Positions 31,385 through 43,120 are shown, counted from the first letter of the stretch. The stretch is 64,000 bases of DNA from Gari tellinella (GCA_922989275.2 OV277871.1:29708693-29772692); one strand, 5' to 3'. The notes: generated by a model from the sequence alone, not told the origin. Translations and numbers: made by a program.

Positions 31385-31830
31385 ATCGATGTTTATTGAT
31401 ACATATGGTCGAAATATCTTAATTTGACTTATTAGCCTCATGCACTCGGCATTTGACGAGAATGACCGATCGCTCTCCGTTGGGTTCCGAACTTCCGATA
31501 TTGGCCGACATTGGTCCAATCTCATTTGGAGCCTCAACCTTCAAACAGAATACGGATAGTATACAGATAGCGATATAGATGTATTATATATCAGGTTTAT
31601 TTCCGCCCAAGATAAGATAAATTTATTTATTTATCAAATTTTATTTTTTCGATGACTGCATTTATTTACGCTATTTTGTATCAAATATATTTGTCTGTTG
31701 AAAATAATTTAATAGATTATATTCAAATGCATTTTTTTTTCTGAAAACTGAATATTTGGTTAAAACAGATAATGCTTAAACCTAGATATACATGTAGCAT
31801 GTATGCTAGTCGTGACGTCATTTATAGAGG
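31385..31830. other. intergenic, no gene recognised
   Basis: Includes the CCGATATTGGCCGACATTGG motif near 31495 and AT-rich DNA; a family-A half end at about 31829-31885. Confidence 0.4.
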
Positions 31831-31890
31831 AGAGATACGTTCTTTCCGTATTAATGCAAACGAAACGCAAACGCGTTACACTGAATGGTA

Positions 31891-32136
31891 CAGTGGAGAA
31901 TCTGTTATTCTTTCCCAATGAACGCGTTTACGCTAAAACTATTATTTGCAGTGCAAACAGTTTGGAGCCAGATCAGACGCCGGGTAACCCGGCGTCTGAT
32001 CAGGCCCCAAACTGTTTGCCACCATGATAAACAGGAACTATCAGAATTGTCCAAAAGTTGTTCTTTTCTACGTTTTAGTGCTTTGCGTTTGCGTACGTTT
32101 GCGTTTAAACGGGAAAGAATAACAGATTCTCCACTG
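31891..32136. mobile_element. family-A MITE, intact
   Basis: CAGTGGAGAATCTGTTATTC and GAATAACAGATTCTCCACTG ends with TA; palindrome at 31955-32021 (GATCAGACGCCGGGTAACCC). Closest match to the coreless copy at 23065 outside the palindrome. Confidence 0.95.
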
Positions 32137-33610
32137 TACAAGTCCCGCCCCTAGAGAAATTGCGTTTATATAAATTATATTTTTATCACACAACTTGCGG
32201 TCTGGAGTGGAATAAAGTCGTTATATAAATTTCGAAATCCGCGAATGAAATACGTGTATCTTTTTGTGCCTGGTCAAACCTTTTCGTCCAAAAGCGCTGC
32301 ATGTAACGCAACACCAAATGATGTCATTTACGATGACGTTACCGTAAACAACGTCAGGTTTTGGCGTAAAAATCTATACGGCAAAAATACTACAAACAAC
32401 GGCTTCGGTTGATTTAATAGGTGTTTAAAATTGTTTTGTGATAAATAGACTTGTCATTTGTCACTTTTAATAAAGTTCGTTGATTAAAACTAATATAACG
32501 CTCGCCAAGGCTCGCGTCATATTGTTTTAGTCAACTCGTTTATTAAAAACAATAAACAATGAGCACTCATGTAAGATCCTCTATCACTATAATATTTCTA
32601 CTGCTGAACTATCGCTTGCTTTGGCACCATCGTCTTCCTACTTTGTTATTTTCAGATTTATATGCGTTTCTGAATTTTGGTAATCTAAAGATGAATATTT
32701 TCTGTATTTAATTGCATTGCGTTTGTTTTTTGTTTGCTTTTAAGCGAGAAAGAAACACTCATTCTGCACTTTAACTTGATGGTGATGATTTCTACGAAAT
32801 TAATGTACTTTTATGTATAAAGATAGATTGTGAAAGCTCAAATAATAAAACAATTAATGTTCTTTTGGAGAAAACATGAGATTTAAGAAGGCTCACACTT
32901 TCAGTTGTAATAACATTTTATTTACATTAAAATTCAGACATATACAAACATATATTTATTTCAAAGCATGTTTAGAAATTGTACTTTTTTAAGTAGGTAT
33001 TACGTCCAAATTTTTTTCTGAAAAGTGCTGTGTTCGAATGCCCTGGAGGAGGGATCATTTAGGTTCATGTTGTGACTTATGGAGTTATGTGATCTTATCG
33101 TGTATTATACCATCGTGTAGGCGCTTTAAAATTATATATCACTCATGCATTTTGCACCTACATGTATTATATCGAATATATTGATCAATTAACATTACTT
33201 TTTGAAGCACCCTCGTATCAGATAATATACCAGCATTGCAACCATCCAATTTTAAGTCCGACAACACTTGAATTTGGTATATAGTTTAGATACAGATCAG
33301 ATCTACGCAAACCATGATATTGCAATTCTAGTGTACATTGATAGGCTTTGATCCTTAGCGTGCTGAATTGTCGTCTGCTTCAAATATATCGTCTGAAAAA
33401 ATACTGAAAATCTGTTTTTAGGCTTCTGAAATCAAAAGAACAAAATAGTTACAGTGTCAAGCAGCTTGGACCCAGACTGAATGAACCCGCGTAACGAGTA
33501 AGCATACGATATTATAGCGATGCATGTGGCTAGATCGTCATTTAAGTCTGCTTATAAACAAAAGCGAGCTTCCACGACTCGTTACACAAGGTGAGTTTCA
33601 ATACAAACAA
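32137..33610. other. intergenic, no gene recognised
   Basis: About 1.5 kb without a supported exon. A short inverted pair near 32480-32550 and a collapsed class-1 relic at 33285 are the only structures noted. Confidence 0.45.
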
Positions 33611-33613
33611 AAA

Positions 33614-34007
33614 AACCCCTCTAAACCGGGCATGTCTGGGGACAACATAAATTTCCGGTTTAAAGGGGTTTCCAGTTCAGAAAGGTTTAAACCCATTACC
33701 CCATAGTTTGTTTATAGTATGGAAGATAGCTGACCACTTAAAGTAGGTTAAAATTAAAGCAGAATTACTTTCAACCTGCTTTAAGCTATCATTTGCTTGA
33801 GTATAGAAACTTTTTCTGATGATACATATTCATGAATGTATAAAGTGGGACTATTTTCTTCAGCGTAGGAATAAATAAAAGACTTAAAATGTGTATTTAT
33901 GGTGAAATGTGTTAAAATAAAGAAATATTGGAAACGGGACCAAAGCTTTAGTCCGATTTGAAGAGAATTCCGGTATTATGAGGTTCCGGTTTGGAGGGGT
34001 GTCACTG
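33614..34007. mobile_element. family-I pogo-like MITE with nested family-B copy
   Basis: ACCCCTCTAAACCGGGCATG at the left, GTTCCGGTTTGGAGGGGTGT and CACTG at the right. Inside, from about 33690 (AACCCATTACCCCATAG) to 33916, a family-B element whose palindrome tip is deleted (AGCAGAATTACTTTCAACC). This composite ends about 235 bp before the tubulin start codon. Confidence 0.75.
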
Positions 34008-34242
34008 TATAAGATTTGGAGAAAGCACTGTTAGTTCCGCTCTGTTTTATTCATATGAACACGGTGTCGAATCTCAACTGTTTGTCACGTTTGGACCTAG
34101 CAACCCCTAGTAACACTTGGTAACGACGTCGGTGTTTTAAACATACCCTTCTCCGTGCAGAGTTAGTTAAGAAGAGTCAACCGGCTTAAGCAGTTCTTTT
34201 GTTTCTTACCAAGGCTGTTGGTGATACATTAAACTCGACATC
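34008..34242 (+). promoter_or_regulatory. beta-tubulin upstream region and 5' UTR
   Basis: Only about 235 bp separate the last MITE from the ATG, so the basal promoter should be here unless a 5' UTR exon lies upstream. No TATA box is obvious. At about 34095-34125 three RFX/X-box-like half sites (TAGCAACC, TAGTAACA, GGTAACGA) are spaced by 8-12 bp; X-boxes control ciliary tubulin genes in animals. ACGACGTCGG near 34123 is CRE-like. No experiment supports these sites. Confidence 0.35.
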
Positions 34243-34299
34243 ATGCGTGAGATTGTGCACATCCAGGCCGGACAGTGTGGTAACCAGATTGGAGCAAAG
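34243..34299 (+). CDS. beta-tubulin, exon 1
   Basis: Encodes residues 1-19, MREIVHIQAGQCGNQIGAK. The first four residues MREI are the co-translational autoregulation signal of beta-tubulins, and QAGQCGNQIG contributes to the nucleotide site (Q11, C12). The ATG is set by this invariant start. The donor AAG|GTAACT after codon 19 is at the position of the first intron of vertebrate beta-tubulin genes. A family-D MITE begins seven bases into the intron. Confidence 0.97.
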
Positions 34300-34306
34300 G
34301 TAACTA

Positions 34307-34641
34307 CAGTAAAATCCCTCTATAACGACCACTAAATCGTATTAACTATTTCTTACAATACAATACAAAAGTTTTATTTACTGTCGGTACGTATAAACAG
34401 AATAACATATGCTCGGTAGAGCTTTTAACACCGACATACATCACAACACATGGCATCACAATAAGATAATAAACGGTATTAATTTGGTGTTTACGACTGG
34501 TTACTGCTTAAAGCAAGGTGACAGTAAATCAGAAAGCTCCTTCCGGAGCTTTCTGATTTACTGTCACCTTGCTTTAAGCTGTCACTTGACTTTTATACAA
34601 ACAGTTAGCCTTTGTGTGGTCGTAAAGAGAGGTTTGACTTG
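34307..34641. mobile_element. family-D MITE at the start of tubulin intron 1
   Basis: CAGTAAAATCCCTCTATAAC start, GTCGTAAAGAGAGGTTTGAC end. Class-2 palindrome at 34507-34577 (AAAGCAAGGTGACAGTAAAT against ATTTACTGTCACCTTGCTTT). A roughly 130-bp insertion widens the left flank. Confidence 0.8.
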
Positions 34642-34769
34642 TACTTTCTTTGGAATAACAATAAAATCTTTAGTTTAAACATACACAGTAAGGCGGATCT
34701 TACGACCATTATTTCAAGTTGAAATTTCGGTATATTTCATACCAGGTGACTTACACTTATTTATTTCTT

Positions 34770-36510
34770 TGATTTAAGTACATGTTTATAATTACTAGCA
34801 CTTATACTCAACTAGACCTTATTTCGTAATTTTATAACCCACATGGGCTAGAATAGTCCATATTTACAAGTGCTAACACTTATACTCAACTGGAACTTCT
34901 TTGGTAATTATTAATATACAGCACTTATACTCTTGAACTGGATCTGCTTTGGTTACTAGTATAAGTTTAGTCGATACATATATACGTGCCAGCATTTATA
35001 TTCAACTGGAACTTCTTTGGTAATTTTTATAGCCCATATCTGGACTGGTGTAGTCCATGTTTATTAGTGCTAGCACTTACATTTAAGTGGAACTTCTTTG
35101 GTTATTTTATATATGGGCTGGTATAGTCCATGTTTAAAAGTGCTAACACTTACAATCAAGTGGAACTTCTTTGGTAATTGTTAAAGCCAATATATGGGCT
35201 GTATAGTCCATGTTTAAATGTGCTAACACTTCTACTCAACTAGTACTTCTTTGGTAATTTAAATAGTCAATATATGTGCAGGTAAAGCCAATGTTTATTA
35301 GTGCTAACACTTATACTCAACTAGTACTTCTTTGGTAATTTTTTAAGCACATATATGGGCTGGTATAGTCAAAGTTTACTAGTGCTAACACTTATACTCA
35401 ACTAGTACTTCTTTGGTAATTTTTAAAGCACACTTATGGGCTGGTACAGTCCATGTTTATTAGTGCTAACACTTATACTCAACTAGAATTTCTTTGGCAA
35501 TTTTTATAACCCATATATTGACTGGTATGGTCCATGTTTATTAGTGCTAGTGCGTATACTCAACACAACTTCTTTGGTATTTCTATAGCCCATATATGGG
35601 CTGGTAAAGTCCATGTTTATTAGTGCCAGCACTGGTACTCAATTAGAATTTCTTTGGTATTTTGTGTTGCCAATATATGGGCTGGTATAGTCCATGTTTG
35701 TTAGTGCTAGCACTTATACTCAACTAGAATATCTTTGGTAATTTCTATAGCCAATAAATGGACTGGTATAAGCGCTACATGTGTAGCATTTATCCTCAGC
35801 TGGAACATTCTTTGGTACATGTAATATATGGGCTGGTGTAGTCAATGTTTATTAGTTTTAGCCCTTATAAATACTCAACTAGAATTTCTTTGGTAATTTT
35901 AATAGCCAATATATGGGCTGGTATAGTCAATGTTTATTAGTGCTACTTGTGCAGCACTTATACTCAGCCGGAATTTGTTTGGTAATATATGGGATGGTAT
36001 AGTCCATGCTTATTAGAGCTAGCATTTATACCAACTAGAATTTCTTTGGTAATTTGTATAGCCCATATATGGGCTGGTATAGTCCACCTTTATTAGTGGT
36101 TGCACTTATAATCAAATGAACCTACTTTGGTAATTGTTATAGCCGATACGGGTATATGGACTCTATGTTTATGAGTACTTGCACTTATACTCAACTGGAA
36201 CTTCTTTGGTTTCTTTTATAACCCATGTATGGATTGGTATAGTCCACCTTTATAAGTGTTTGCACCTATACTCTAATGGACCTACTTTGGTAATTTATAT
36301 AGCCGATATATGGACTTGTATACCATGTTTATAAGTGCTAGCACTTACACTCTAATGGAACTTCTTTGGTAATTTTTATAGCTTATATATGGACTGGTAT
36401 AGTCCATGCTTATACGTGCTAGCTAGAAGTTAGCTGGAACCTTTTAGGTAATCATTAAAGTTAATGTATGGACTAGCATATATACTCAACTTGAACTTGT
36501 TTGATAAACA
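34770..36510. repeat. tandem array, about 80-bp units, tubulin intron 1
   Basis: About 21 diverged units containing GTGCTAACACTTATACTCAA, CTAGAACTTCTTTGGTAATT and ATATATGGGCTGGTATAGTC, CATGTTTATTA. Unit starts are spaced 75-85 bp. Flanking units are the most diverged, as in an old satellite-like expansion. Confidence 0.95.
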
Positions 36511-36971
36511 TTATAATCCATATATCTACATGTATATATGATGACACTTATACTCATCTAGAACTACTCTAGAAACTTTCATTCATATGTTTGTATTAAT
36601 GTGTTAAACACTTATATAACTTCATTGATTGAAGGTCATAGCTGAGAGTGCCTTATTCTTTCCTAAGTATTATTTCTATCGCAAACAAATTGAAAAAGCT
36701 GATCAGACGCTGGGGAACCAATCTGTTTTTATTTATCAACTTTAAATCTAGGAATTTTAATTCAAGAAATATTAAACTTAATGTCAAACAATTTGGATCC
36801 TGATCAAACTCCGCGTCAGTGTATGACACTTATAGCGATTTTTCTTCTGTAAAACTATTTGAAATCTTACTTTAAAATTACGCAGCGTATGACCAGGATC
36901 AACACTGTTTGCAAACGCGCTTGTTGGCGTCACTAAGAGTGAAAGGATTAAGGCCGACGATACAATGACGT
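36511..36971. repeat. palindrome debris of family A/F type
   Basis: TTGAAAAAGCTGATCAGACG, TTTGGATCCTGATCAAACTC and CCAGGATCAACACTGTTTGC are half hairpins of degraded MITEs. Confidence 0.5.
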
Positions 36972-37221
36972 TTAACTCTTTGAACCCTATTCCCGCATAT
37001 AGGCGTGCTTTTCAAACAGTGTACATGTGATTAGTACACATGTCCTATGCAAACAGTGAATACCCAGATCAGAGGGCTCCGTAAGGAGCCCTCTGATCAG
37101 GGTCTTCACTGTTTGTCACAATGCCAAACATTGACAAAAACAACCCTTAAAAGTCAGAAATGGACAGTCTAAAATGGAAACTGGCATTGTCCATTTAAAG
37201 TTTTAGGGAGGAAAGAGTTAA
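36972..37221. mobile_element. family-E MITE
   Basis: TTAACTCTTTGAACCCTATT start and GGGAGGAAAGAGTTAA end. Palindrome at about 37050-37117: AAACAGTGAATACCCAGATC, AGAGGGCTCCGTAAGGAGCC, TGATCAGGGTCTTCACTGTT. Very similar to 54240-54490. Confidence 0.9.
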
Positions 37222-37310
37222 CAGGCTAAAGTAGATGAAACAAATGAAAGTGAAAGGGTTCAGACAGATGGAAATACTTGTAATGCATAAAGTTCAATCA
37301 GAAGTATTTT

Positions 37311-37490
37311 GCCTCAACCCATTACCGCTTAGTCAATTTCCACACAAATGGTTACTTTCAGGCTGCTTTAAGCTACCATCTGCTAGGATATAGGATCAAT
37401 TTCTTATGTACACATTCATGAGTATATACATGTAAATTGGAACTATTTTCTTCAGCGGAGGAATTAATTAAAGGGGTAAAAAGGCGCATT
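37311..37490. mobile_element. family-B MITE with palindrome left arm deleted
   Basis: CTCAACCCATTACCGCTTAG start; only the lower arm TTACTTTCAGGCTGCTTTAA remains. The right end stops at GGGGTAAAAAGGCGCATT. Confidence 0.65.
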
Positions 37491-37537
37491 TGTACTTTGG
37501 TATTCGGTTATATATATTTTGCACAGACGACACAATA

Positions 37538-37883
37538 CAGCGTTCCCTCTCTATAACGACACCCAATGGGAGACAACAAATATGTGCGTTGTTCGGAGGG
37601 AGTCGTTATAGGGAGGGAACTTGGTTAACATTTGCAAACAGCTCGAATCCAGATCAGACGCCGCGTTACGCGGCGTCTGATCTGGATTCAAGCTGTTTGT
37701 CATTTGTCATTATGTTTTTTCTGTCAAAATGCCATTTATGTAAGAAAAACAGCAGACAACAATTTTAGGTAGATGATAATGCATCAGTGCAAGCATAAAA
37801 CATAATTTCCGTGGGAACAGCGGTGACTGTCGTTGTAAGGAGGGAGTCGTTGTTCGGAGGGCCGTTGTGGAGAGGGAACGCTG
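37538..37883. mobile_element. family-C MITE, intact
   Basis: CAGCGTTCCCTCTCTATAAC start and GGAGAGGGAACGCTG end, TA flanks. Both halves repeat GGAGGGAGTCGTT. Class-1 palindrome at 37635-37701: AAACAGCTCGAATCCAGATC, tip GCCGCGTTACGCGGC, GATCTGGATTCAAGCTGTTT. Confidence 0.9.
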
Positions 37884-38334
37884 TATTCTAAAAAGGGAAT
37901 TCATTACCCGATATTCGATTTCAATGGGCCTTTATTAATTCCAAAAAACAATGTATAACAAATACAATACACTAATTTGCCCTCTTTATAGCTGAATGGA
38001 GAAAATATGGCAAGTATTTGGGCATGTTTTTATAAAGGGCCATGGAGGTTGAAATATAAGATAACAGCAATATACAAACTCCGTATAACAGCTTTGTTTT
38101 GATTCTTCATCCTTAAAACTTAAACGAACAATACCCAACAAAAACGCTTTTCGCACTACTTCACCGAAGGAAATAGTTTCACTTTGAACAGTCACGAGTA
38201 TTATTATTATTATTATTATACCAGATTTATGTAGCGGTCTTTTCACACATGAGTTGTACGCTCAAAAGCGCTTTACATGAAATTATATGAATGTACCTAC
38301 AATGCGAGAAAATACAAATAACTACAGTAGAACC
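37884..38334. other. tubulin intron 1, no element recognised
   Basis: Contains an ATTATTATTATTATTATT microsatellite near 38200. No exon. Confidence 0.5.
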
Positions 38335-38528
38335 TCTCTATTACGACCACTAAGTTGTGTCAAATATTAGTCGTTTAAGACAGGTGACTGTTTAAAGCAA
38401 TGTGAAAGTGAAACAGAAAGCTCCTAAGGAGCTTTCTGTTTCACTTTCACATTGCTTTAAGCTGTCACCTGACCTTCATACGGACAATTAGACTTCAATT
38501 TTGTGGCCGTTATAGAGAGGTTCTACTG
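38335..38528. mobile_element. family-D MITE, intact
   Basis: CAGTAGAACCTCTCTATTAC start, GTTATAGAGAGGTTCTACTG end. Palindrome 38393-38462 is perfect: AAAGCAATGTGAAAGTGAAA, CAGAAAGCTCCTAAGGAGCT. Confidence 0.92.
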
Positions 38529-38578
38529 TACATTTACAATAAACATGATATGTATAATGAAATTCTACCCCAGCAGAT

Positions 38579-38700
38579 TTAAGCTTCAAACAGGCTGAAA
38601 GTAAAGCAGAATGTACCTTAAGGCACATTCTATTCTACTTTCAACCTGCTTTTAGTGGTCACCTGTCTTCAAAACTAGAAACAAGATGATGGTTAAATAT
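38579..38700. repeat. class-2 palindrome, partial family-B copy
   Basis: TTCAAACAGGCTGAAAGTAA, CAGAATGTACCTTAAGGCAC, TACTTTCAACCTGCTTTTA, then GTGGTCACCTGTCTTCAAAA; the element ends are worn. Confidence 0.7.
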
Positions 38701-38751
38701 ATAATGGTAAAGAATGCCGCTTCTTATACCGCATACACGTTGCTAGGTGTC

Positions 38752-38964
38752 TTAACCCTTTGCCTGCTGGTCGCGACTTTATTGATTTTTGCAAACAGTT
38801 TAGATCCAAATCAGACACCGCGTAACGCGGTGTCTGATCTGGATCCAAACTGTTTGACACTCTTCTTTATGTTTCTTTACTTATAAAATGTAAAAATCTA
38901 AATATATCAAACTTTGCAGACGATAATTTCGAAGCAGACGACATCACCACAGGATAAGGGTTAA
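38752..38964. mobile_element. family-F MITE
   Basis: TTAACCCTTTGCCTGCTGGT start, GGATAAGGGTTAA end, TTAA at both. Class-1 palindrome at 38790-38857 (AAACAGTTTAGATCCAAATC, tip ACCGCGTAACGCGGT). Confidence 0.9.
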
Positions 38965-39092
38965 ATGGCGTCTTGTTACTGATTAATGGGTTTTGAATAT
39001 TTGCCAAAGGCTTGCAGTCTTATTTGAAATACCAACACTAGCAAGAGTGCCAAAATTGCTACACTAGGTCAATGGAGTCACCCAACCAATGC

Positions 39093-39345
39093 TTAACCCT
39101 TTACCTGATAGCATTATTTCTAGTATTGAAGATATGTGACTACTTAAAGCAGGCTGAAAGTAAAGCAGAATGCGCCCTAAGGCGCATTCTGCTTTACTTT
39201 CAGCCTGCTTTAAGCTATATACTGCTAGAATAAGGAAAGTATTAAATATGACACATATTCATTACGGTATAATTTGGAACTATTTTCTTCAGCGGATGAA
39301 TAAAATGAATGCGCTAAAAGTCGCTTCTATAAGGGAAAGGGTTAA
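39093..39345. mobile_element. family-B MITE, young copy
   Basis: TTAACCCTTTACCTGATAGC to GAAAGGGTTAA; nearly identical to 27066-27318. Its right-hand TTAA is also the left TTAA of the next element. Confidence 0.92.
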
Positions 39346-39563
39346 CCCCTTCCCTGCCACGACGTCATCAACTTTAAACAATTATCGTCTGCTCTATTTG
39401 TAAAAAACAACAACAATATTTAGGTATTTTGATTTAAGAAAAATTGAAACGAGTGTCAAATAGTTTGGATCTTGATCAGACGCCGCGTGACGCGGCGTCT
39501 GGTCAGGATCCACTCTATTTGCAAATAACTATTGTACTCGAGGTAAGGCAGTGAAAGGGTTAA
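39342..39563. mobile_element. family-F MITE sharing a TTAA with its neighbour
   Basis: TTAACCCCTTCCCTGCCACG start, GCAGTGAAAGGGTTAA end. Palindrome at about 39456-39521: AATAGTTTGGATCTTGATCA, tip GCCGCGTGACGCGGC, GTCAGGATCCACTCTATT. Confidence 0.9.
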
Positions 39564-39991
39564 ACACTGAATGCATATCTGCTATAGGGGTATTTTTGTT
39601 TCGTTGAACGTTTGACCTAAACAAAGGCGACATTGTTCTTTTTATGGTTTAATAAACTTGGAAAAATAACTTTAGAACATTGTAAATATTTAGACTTGGC
39701 TAGGTGAATCGCATTTTCAGGCTGTCAGTCATTTCATTTCTTTTATGTTTTGTAATTGGTCAATCAGAGCCTTTTCACACAATATCATATACACTTTTTA
39801 AATTTATTTTATTACATATATGCCTTGTCATGAAAAAACCTTATTTAATACTTTTTTACAAACAGTGTAGATCAAGGCCAGCCGCCGTGTCTTTGACATT
39901 CAGTTAGCACCTTTTGGACGAATTACTGGGTGAATAAAGCAACTTGTTTAAATCTAATGATGATTACAACAAGTACCCGTTATCCCAATTA
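39564..39991. other. tubulin intron 1, no element recognised
   Basis: AT-rich; open frame at 39704-39907 without domain resemblance. Confidence 0.45.
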
Positions 39992-40043
39992 CAGAGGAGA
40001 ATAATTTATTCTTTACCAAGAAACGCTTTTACGCTAAAACTAC

Positions 40044-40595
40044 AGTAGATCTACGCCTTCTCTACAGCGACATCCAAAGAGAGAGCTAGATTGTGTGCGT
40101 TGTTCGGAGGGAGTCGTTATAGGGAGGGCAATTGGCTTACACTTGCAAACAGATTGAATCTATACCAGACGCGTCTGATCTGGATCCAGGCTGCTTGTCA
40201 CCCGTTATTATTATTTTTTCTGTCAAAATGTCCATATATTATGCAACTTTGAGAAAGCAGATTATATAAGCAGATTACAGTAAAACCTCGCTATTACGAC
40301 CAATAAAACGGATGCAAATTGATTGTATAATAGAGAGGTGAGAGCCTAAAGCAAGGTGACAGTGAAACAGAAAGCTCCTAAAGGAGCTTTCTGTTTCACT
40401 GTCACCTTGCTTTACGCGGTCACCTACCGTAAACACCCTAATAATTAACATAATTTAGTGGTCGTAATAGAGAGGTTTTACTGTGTATACTGCGGCAGTG
40501 CGAGCGTTAGCAATAACTGAATGATTGGAGGAACGGCGGCAAACGTTGTTGAAAGGAGGGAATTGTTGTTGGGGCGTGATTGGGAGGAGGCACTG
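40044..40595. mobile_element. family-C MITE nested in family A
   Basis: TCTCTACAGCGACATCCAAA region at left with GTTCGGAGGGAGTCGTTATA, right end GGGAGGAGGCACTGTA. Its palindrome (about 40144-40200) has lost the tip (ACCAGACGCGTCTGATCTGG). A family-D element sits inside it. Confidence 0.75.
40278..40483. mobile_element. family-D MITE nested in family C
   Basis: CAGTAAAACCTCGCTATTAC start, GTAATAGAGAGGTTTTACTG end. Palindrome at about 40349-40416: AAAGCAAGGTGACAGTGAAA with CAGAAAGCTCCTAAAGGAGC. Innermost of three nested elements, hence the youngest. Confidence 0.9.
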
Positions 40596-40803
40596 TATTG
40601 TTTCCTTTAAAAACAGTCTCAAAACTCAAAATTGTCGCCACTCGGATTTTAGTACACTGTAAATAGTGAGCAATATCAAAAGTTGTAATTTTCTACATTT
40701 TAACCATTTGGGTTTTTTCTCGTTGGTTTGTGTTTAAAAGGGGAATAATAACATCTTTCCACTGTAATAGGACTATGATAAAGGTACCGTCTTCTTGACT
40801 TGA

Positions 40804-41537
<734 letters not shown>

Positions 41538-41549
41538 TAATAATTCATG

Positions 41550-41801
41550 GTAACCCTTTTACTGCCAAAATGTTTCGTGAGTTTTATACCTTTTCACCAG
41601 TTCATTGTTGTCTGCTTCACTTTTGTTGTCTGCAATGTCGTTTTAAAGTTTAAAAATAACATATATATAATCAGGCTGCAAACTGTTTGACACTCGTATC
41701 GATATCTCTTTTAAAAGTCATACTACCTTAAATCTAACTTTAAAACTTTCTTGCAGACAACAAAATAGAAGCAGACAAGAATATACCGGTGAAAGGGTTA
41801 A
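41550..41801. mobile_element. family-F MITE, palindrome reduced
   Basis: TAACCCTTTTACTGCCAAAA start, GGTGAAAGGGTTAA end. Only one arm of the core is left (AATCAGGCTGCAAACTGTTT). Confidence 0.7.
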
Positions 41802-42592
41802 ACTCTCACGAATAGTTTGGCACTGAAAGGGTAAAGGGTAAAACGTCCCTAATGAGACAGGACCAATATCGTTTTATATAGGTTATCAACGTACATGTAG
41901 GATGATCGGCAATTTCTGTCAACTGAAGAACTCGTCAAAGGGTTTTTCAGCGTAGCTGTATGGTATCTATTTAGACCCAACATTTGCAAATTTTCAAACA
42001 GTGATAAATTGTCAGAAATATAGGCTAATGAACGCCTGCTCAAAACTGAATGATCTGCTTGGATAGGGAACATATTGCAAGCAGGCTAGTCTATGTACCC
42101 TAATACAATATTTATTGGAGATGAATTGTGTGCGCAAAGTTAATAGACAAGTCTGCATTAGCTATGACAACATGTTTCTATCTTAAGATATACCGTCTGT
42201 TCAAGTATGGTTTGTTTCAAGAAATTAATGAATTAAGTGTGATATATAAAACAGTTTTATGCAAGAATCTACGATTCTACGAGGTTTAACTTATTGTTTG
42301 ACAAGTCTGTAGATGAAAGCGTTTTAGTGGCTAATGCTATACATATATGTTACATAAACGTTATTGAATTTGTTGCTGTTCAATCTAAGGTATACTTCTT
42401 TGAAATCCTTAATTTTATACATTTTTCACAACCAATCTACAATATTACTTCCACCACGATCTCTGCTGAATATCTTTTCTTTTTTAAAATATATAATTAT
42501 ATATAAGAATTGAACCATGCTTGAGTCCGTCAGAGCGACGAGAATGGCCGAGCGCTCCACGTAGAATACCGATATTAACCGATATTGACCCG
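41802..42592. other. tubulin intron 2, no element recognised
   Basis: About 800 bp, AT-rich, no exon. Ends with the CCGATATTAACCGATATTGA motif near 42570. Confidence 0.45.
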
Positions 42593-42832
42593 GGGCCCGT
42601 TTTACTAAACTACTTACGCAAAAATCTTGCGTAAGTCAAAATCATAGATTTTAATATATATTTTTACTATCACTTGCTACAAACAGCAAATAGCCAGATC
42701 AGAGGACGCGCTTTTAGCGCGTCCTCTGATCTGGCTATTTGCTGTTTGCAAACGTTTATAATCGAAAAATAAGAGTTAAACGATTTTGACTTACGAAAAA
42801 ATGTTGCGTAAGTTGTTTAGTAAAACGGGCCC
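42593..42832. mobile_element. MITE with GGGCCCGTTTTACTAAAC ends and its own palindromic core
   Basis: GGGCCCGTTTTACTAAACTA and TTAGTAAAACGGGCCC ends; inner arms TACTTACGCAA, TTGCGTAAG. The centre (about 42681-42749) is a long hairpin: AAACAGCAAATAGCCAGATC, AGAGGACGCGC, mirrored to GATCTGGCTATTTGCTGTTT. It shares the AAACAG and CAGATCAGA grammar of class-1 cores though its ends belong to another transposon type. Confidence 0.88.
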
Positions 42833-42882
42833 CCGATCTCATAAACGTCGCTCAACATTAAAAATTGAAAGCTGATAGTCTA

Positions 42883-43115
42883 CAGTGGAGAAGACGTTCC
42901 CCGTTTGATCGCAAACGAAACGCAAATGCATCTTAAAAAAACGTAGAAATTTACAATTCTGACTATTAATGTTAATCTACATTGCAAACAGTTTGGAGCC
43001 AGATCAGACGCCGGGTATATCGGCGTCTGATCTGGCTCTTAACTGTTTGCAAAGGAAATAATAGTTTTCGCGTAAAAACGCGTTTATTGCGAAATAATTA
43101 CGTCTTCGCCATGGT
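42883..43115. mobile_element. family-A MITE
   Basis: CAGTGGAGAAGACGTTCCCC start; palindrome at about 42983-43050 (GATCAGACGCCGGGTATATC); worn right end TTACGTCTTCGCCATGG. Confidence 0.8.
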
Positions 43116-43120
43116 GCGTA

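Larger units (their letters stand above)
39992..40764. mobile_element. family-A MITE interrupted by a family-C element
   Basis: Left ACAGAGGAGAATAATTTATT with ACGCTTTTACGCTAAAACTA to about 40042; right part TTTACATTTTAACC-like flank and AATAACATCTTTCCACTG at 40667-40764. The middle is the family-C insertion described separately. Confidence 0.75.

Noticed and set aside
31885..32154. Arg-rich frames around QTVWSQIRRRVTRRLIRLQT found at many loci
   Set aside because: This is the translation of the family-A palindrome and flanks; the same text appears wherever the MITE occurs, in both orientations, and is not a gene family.
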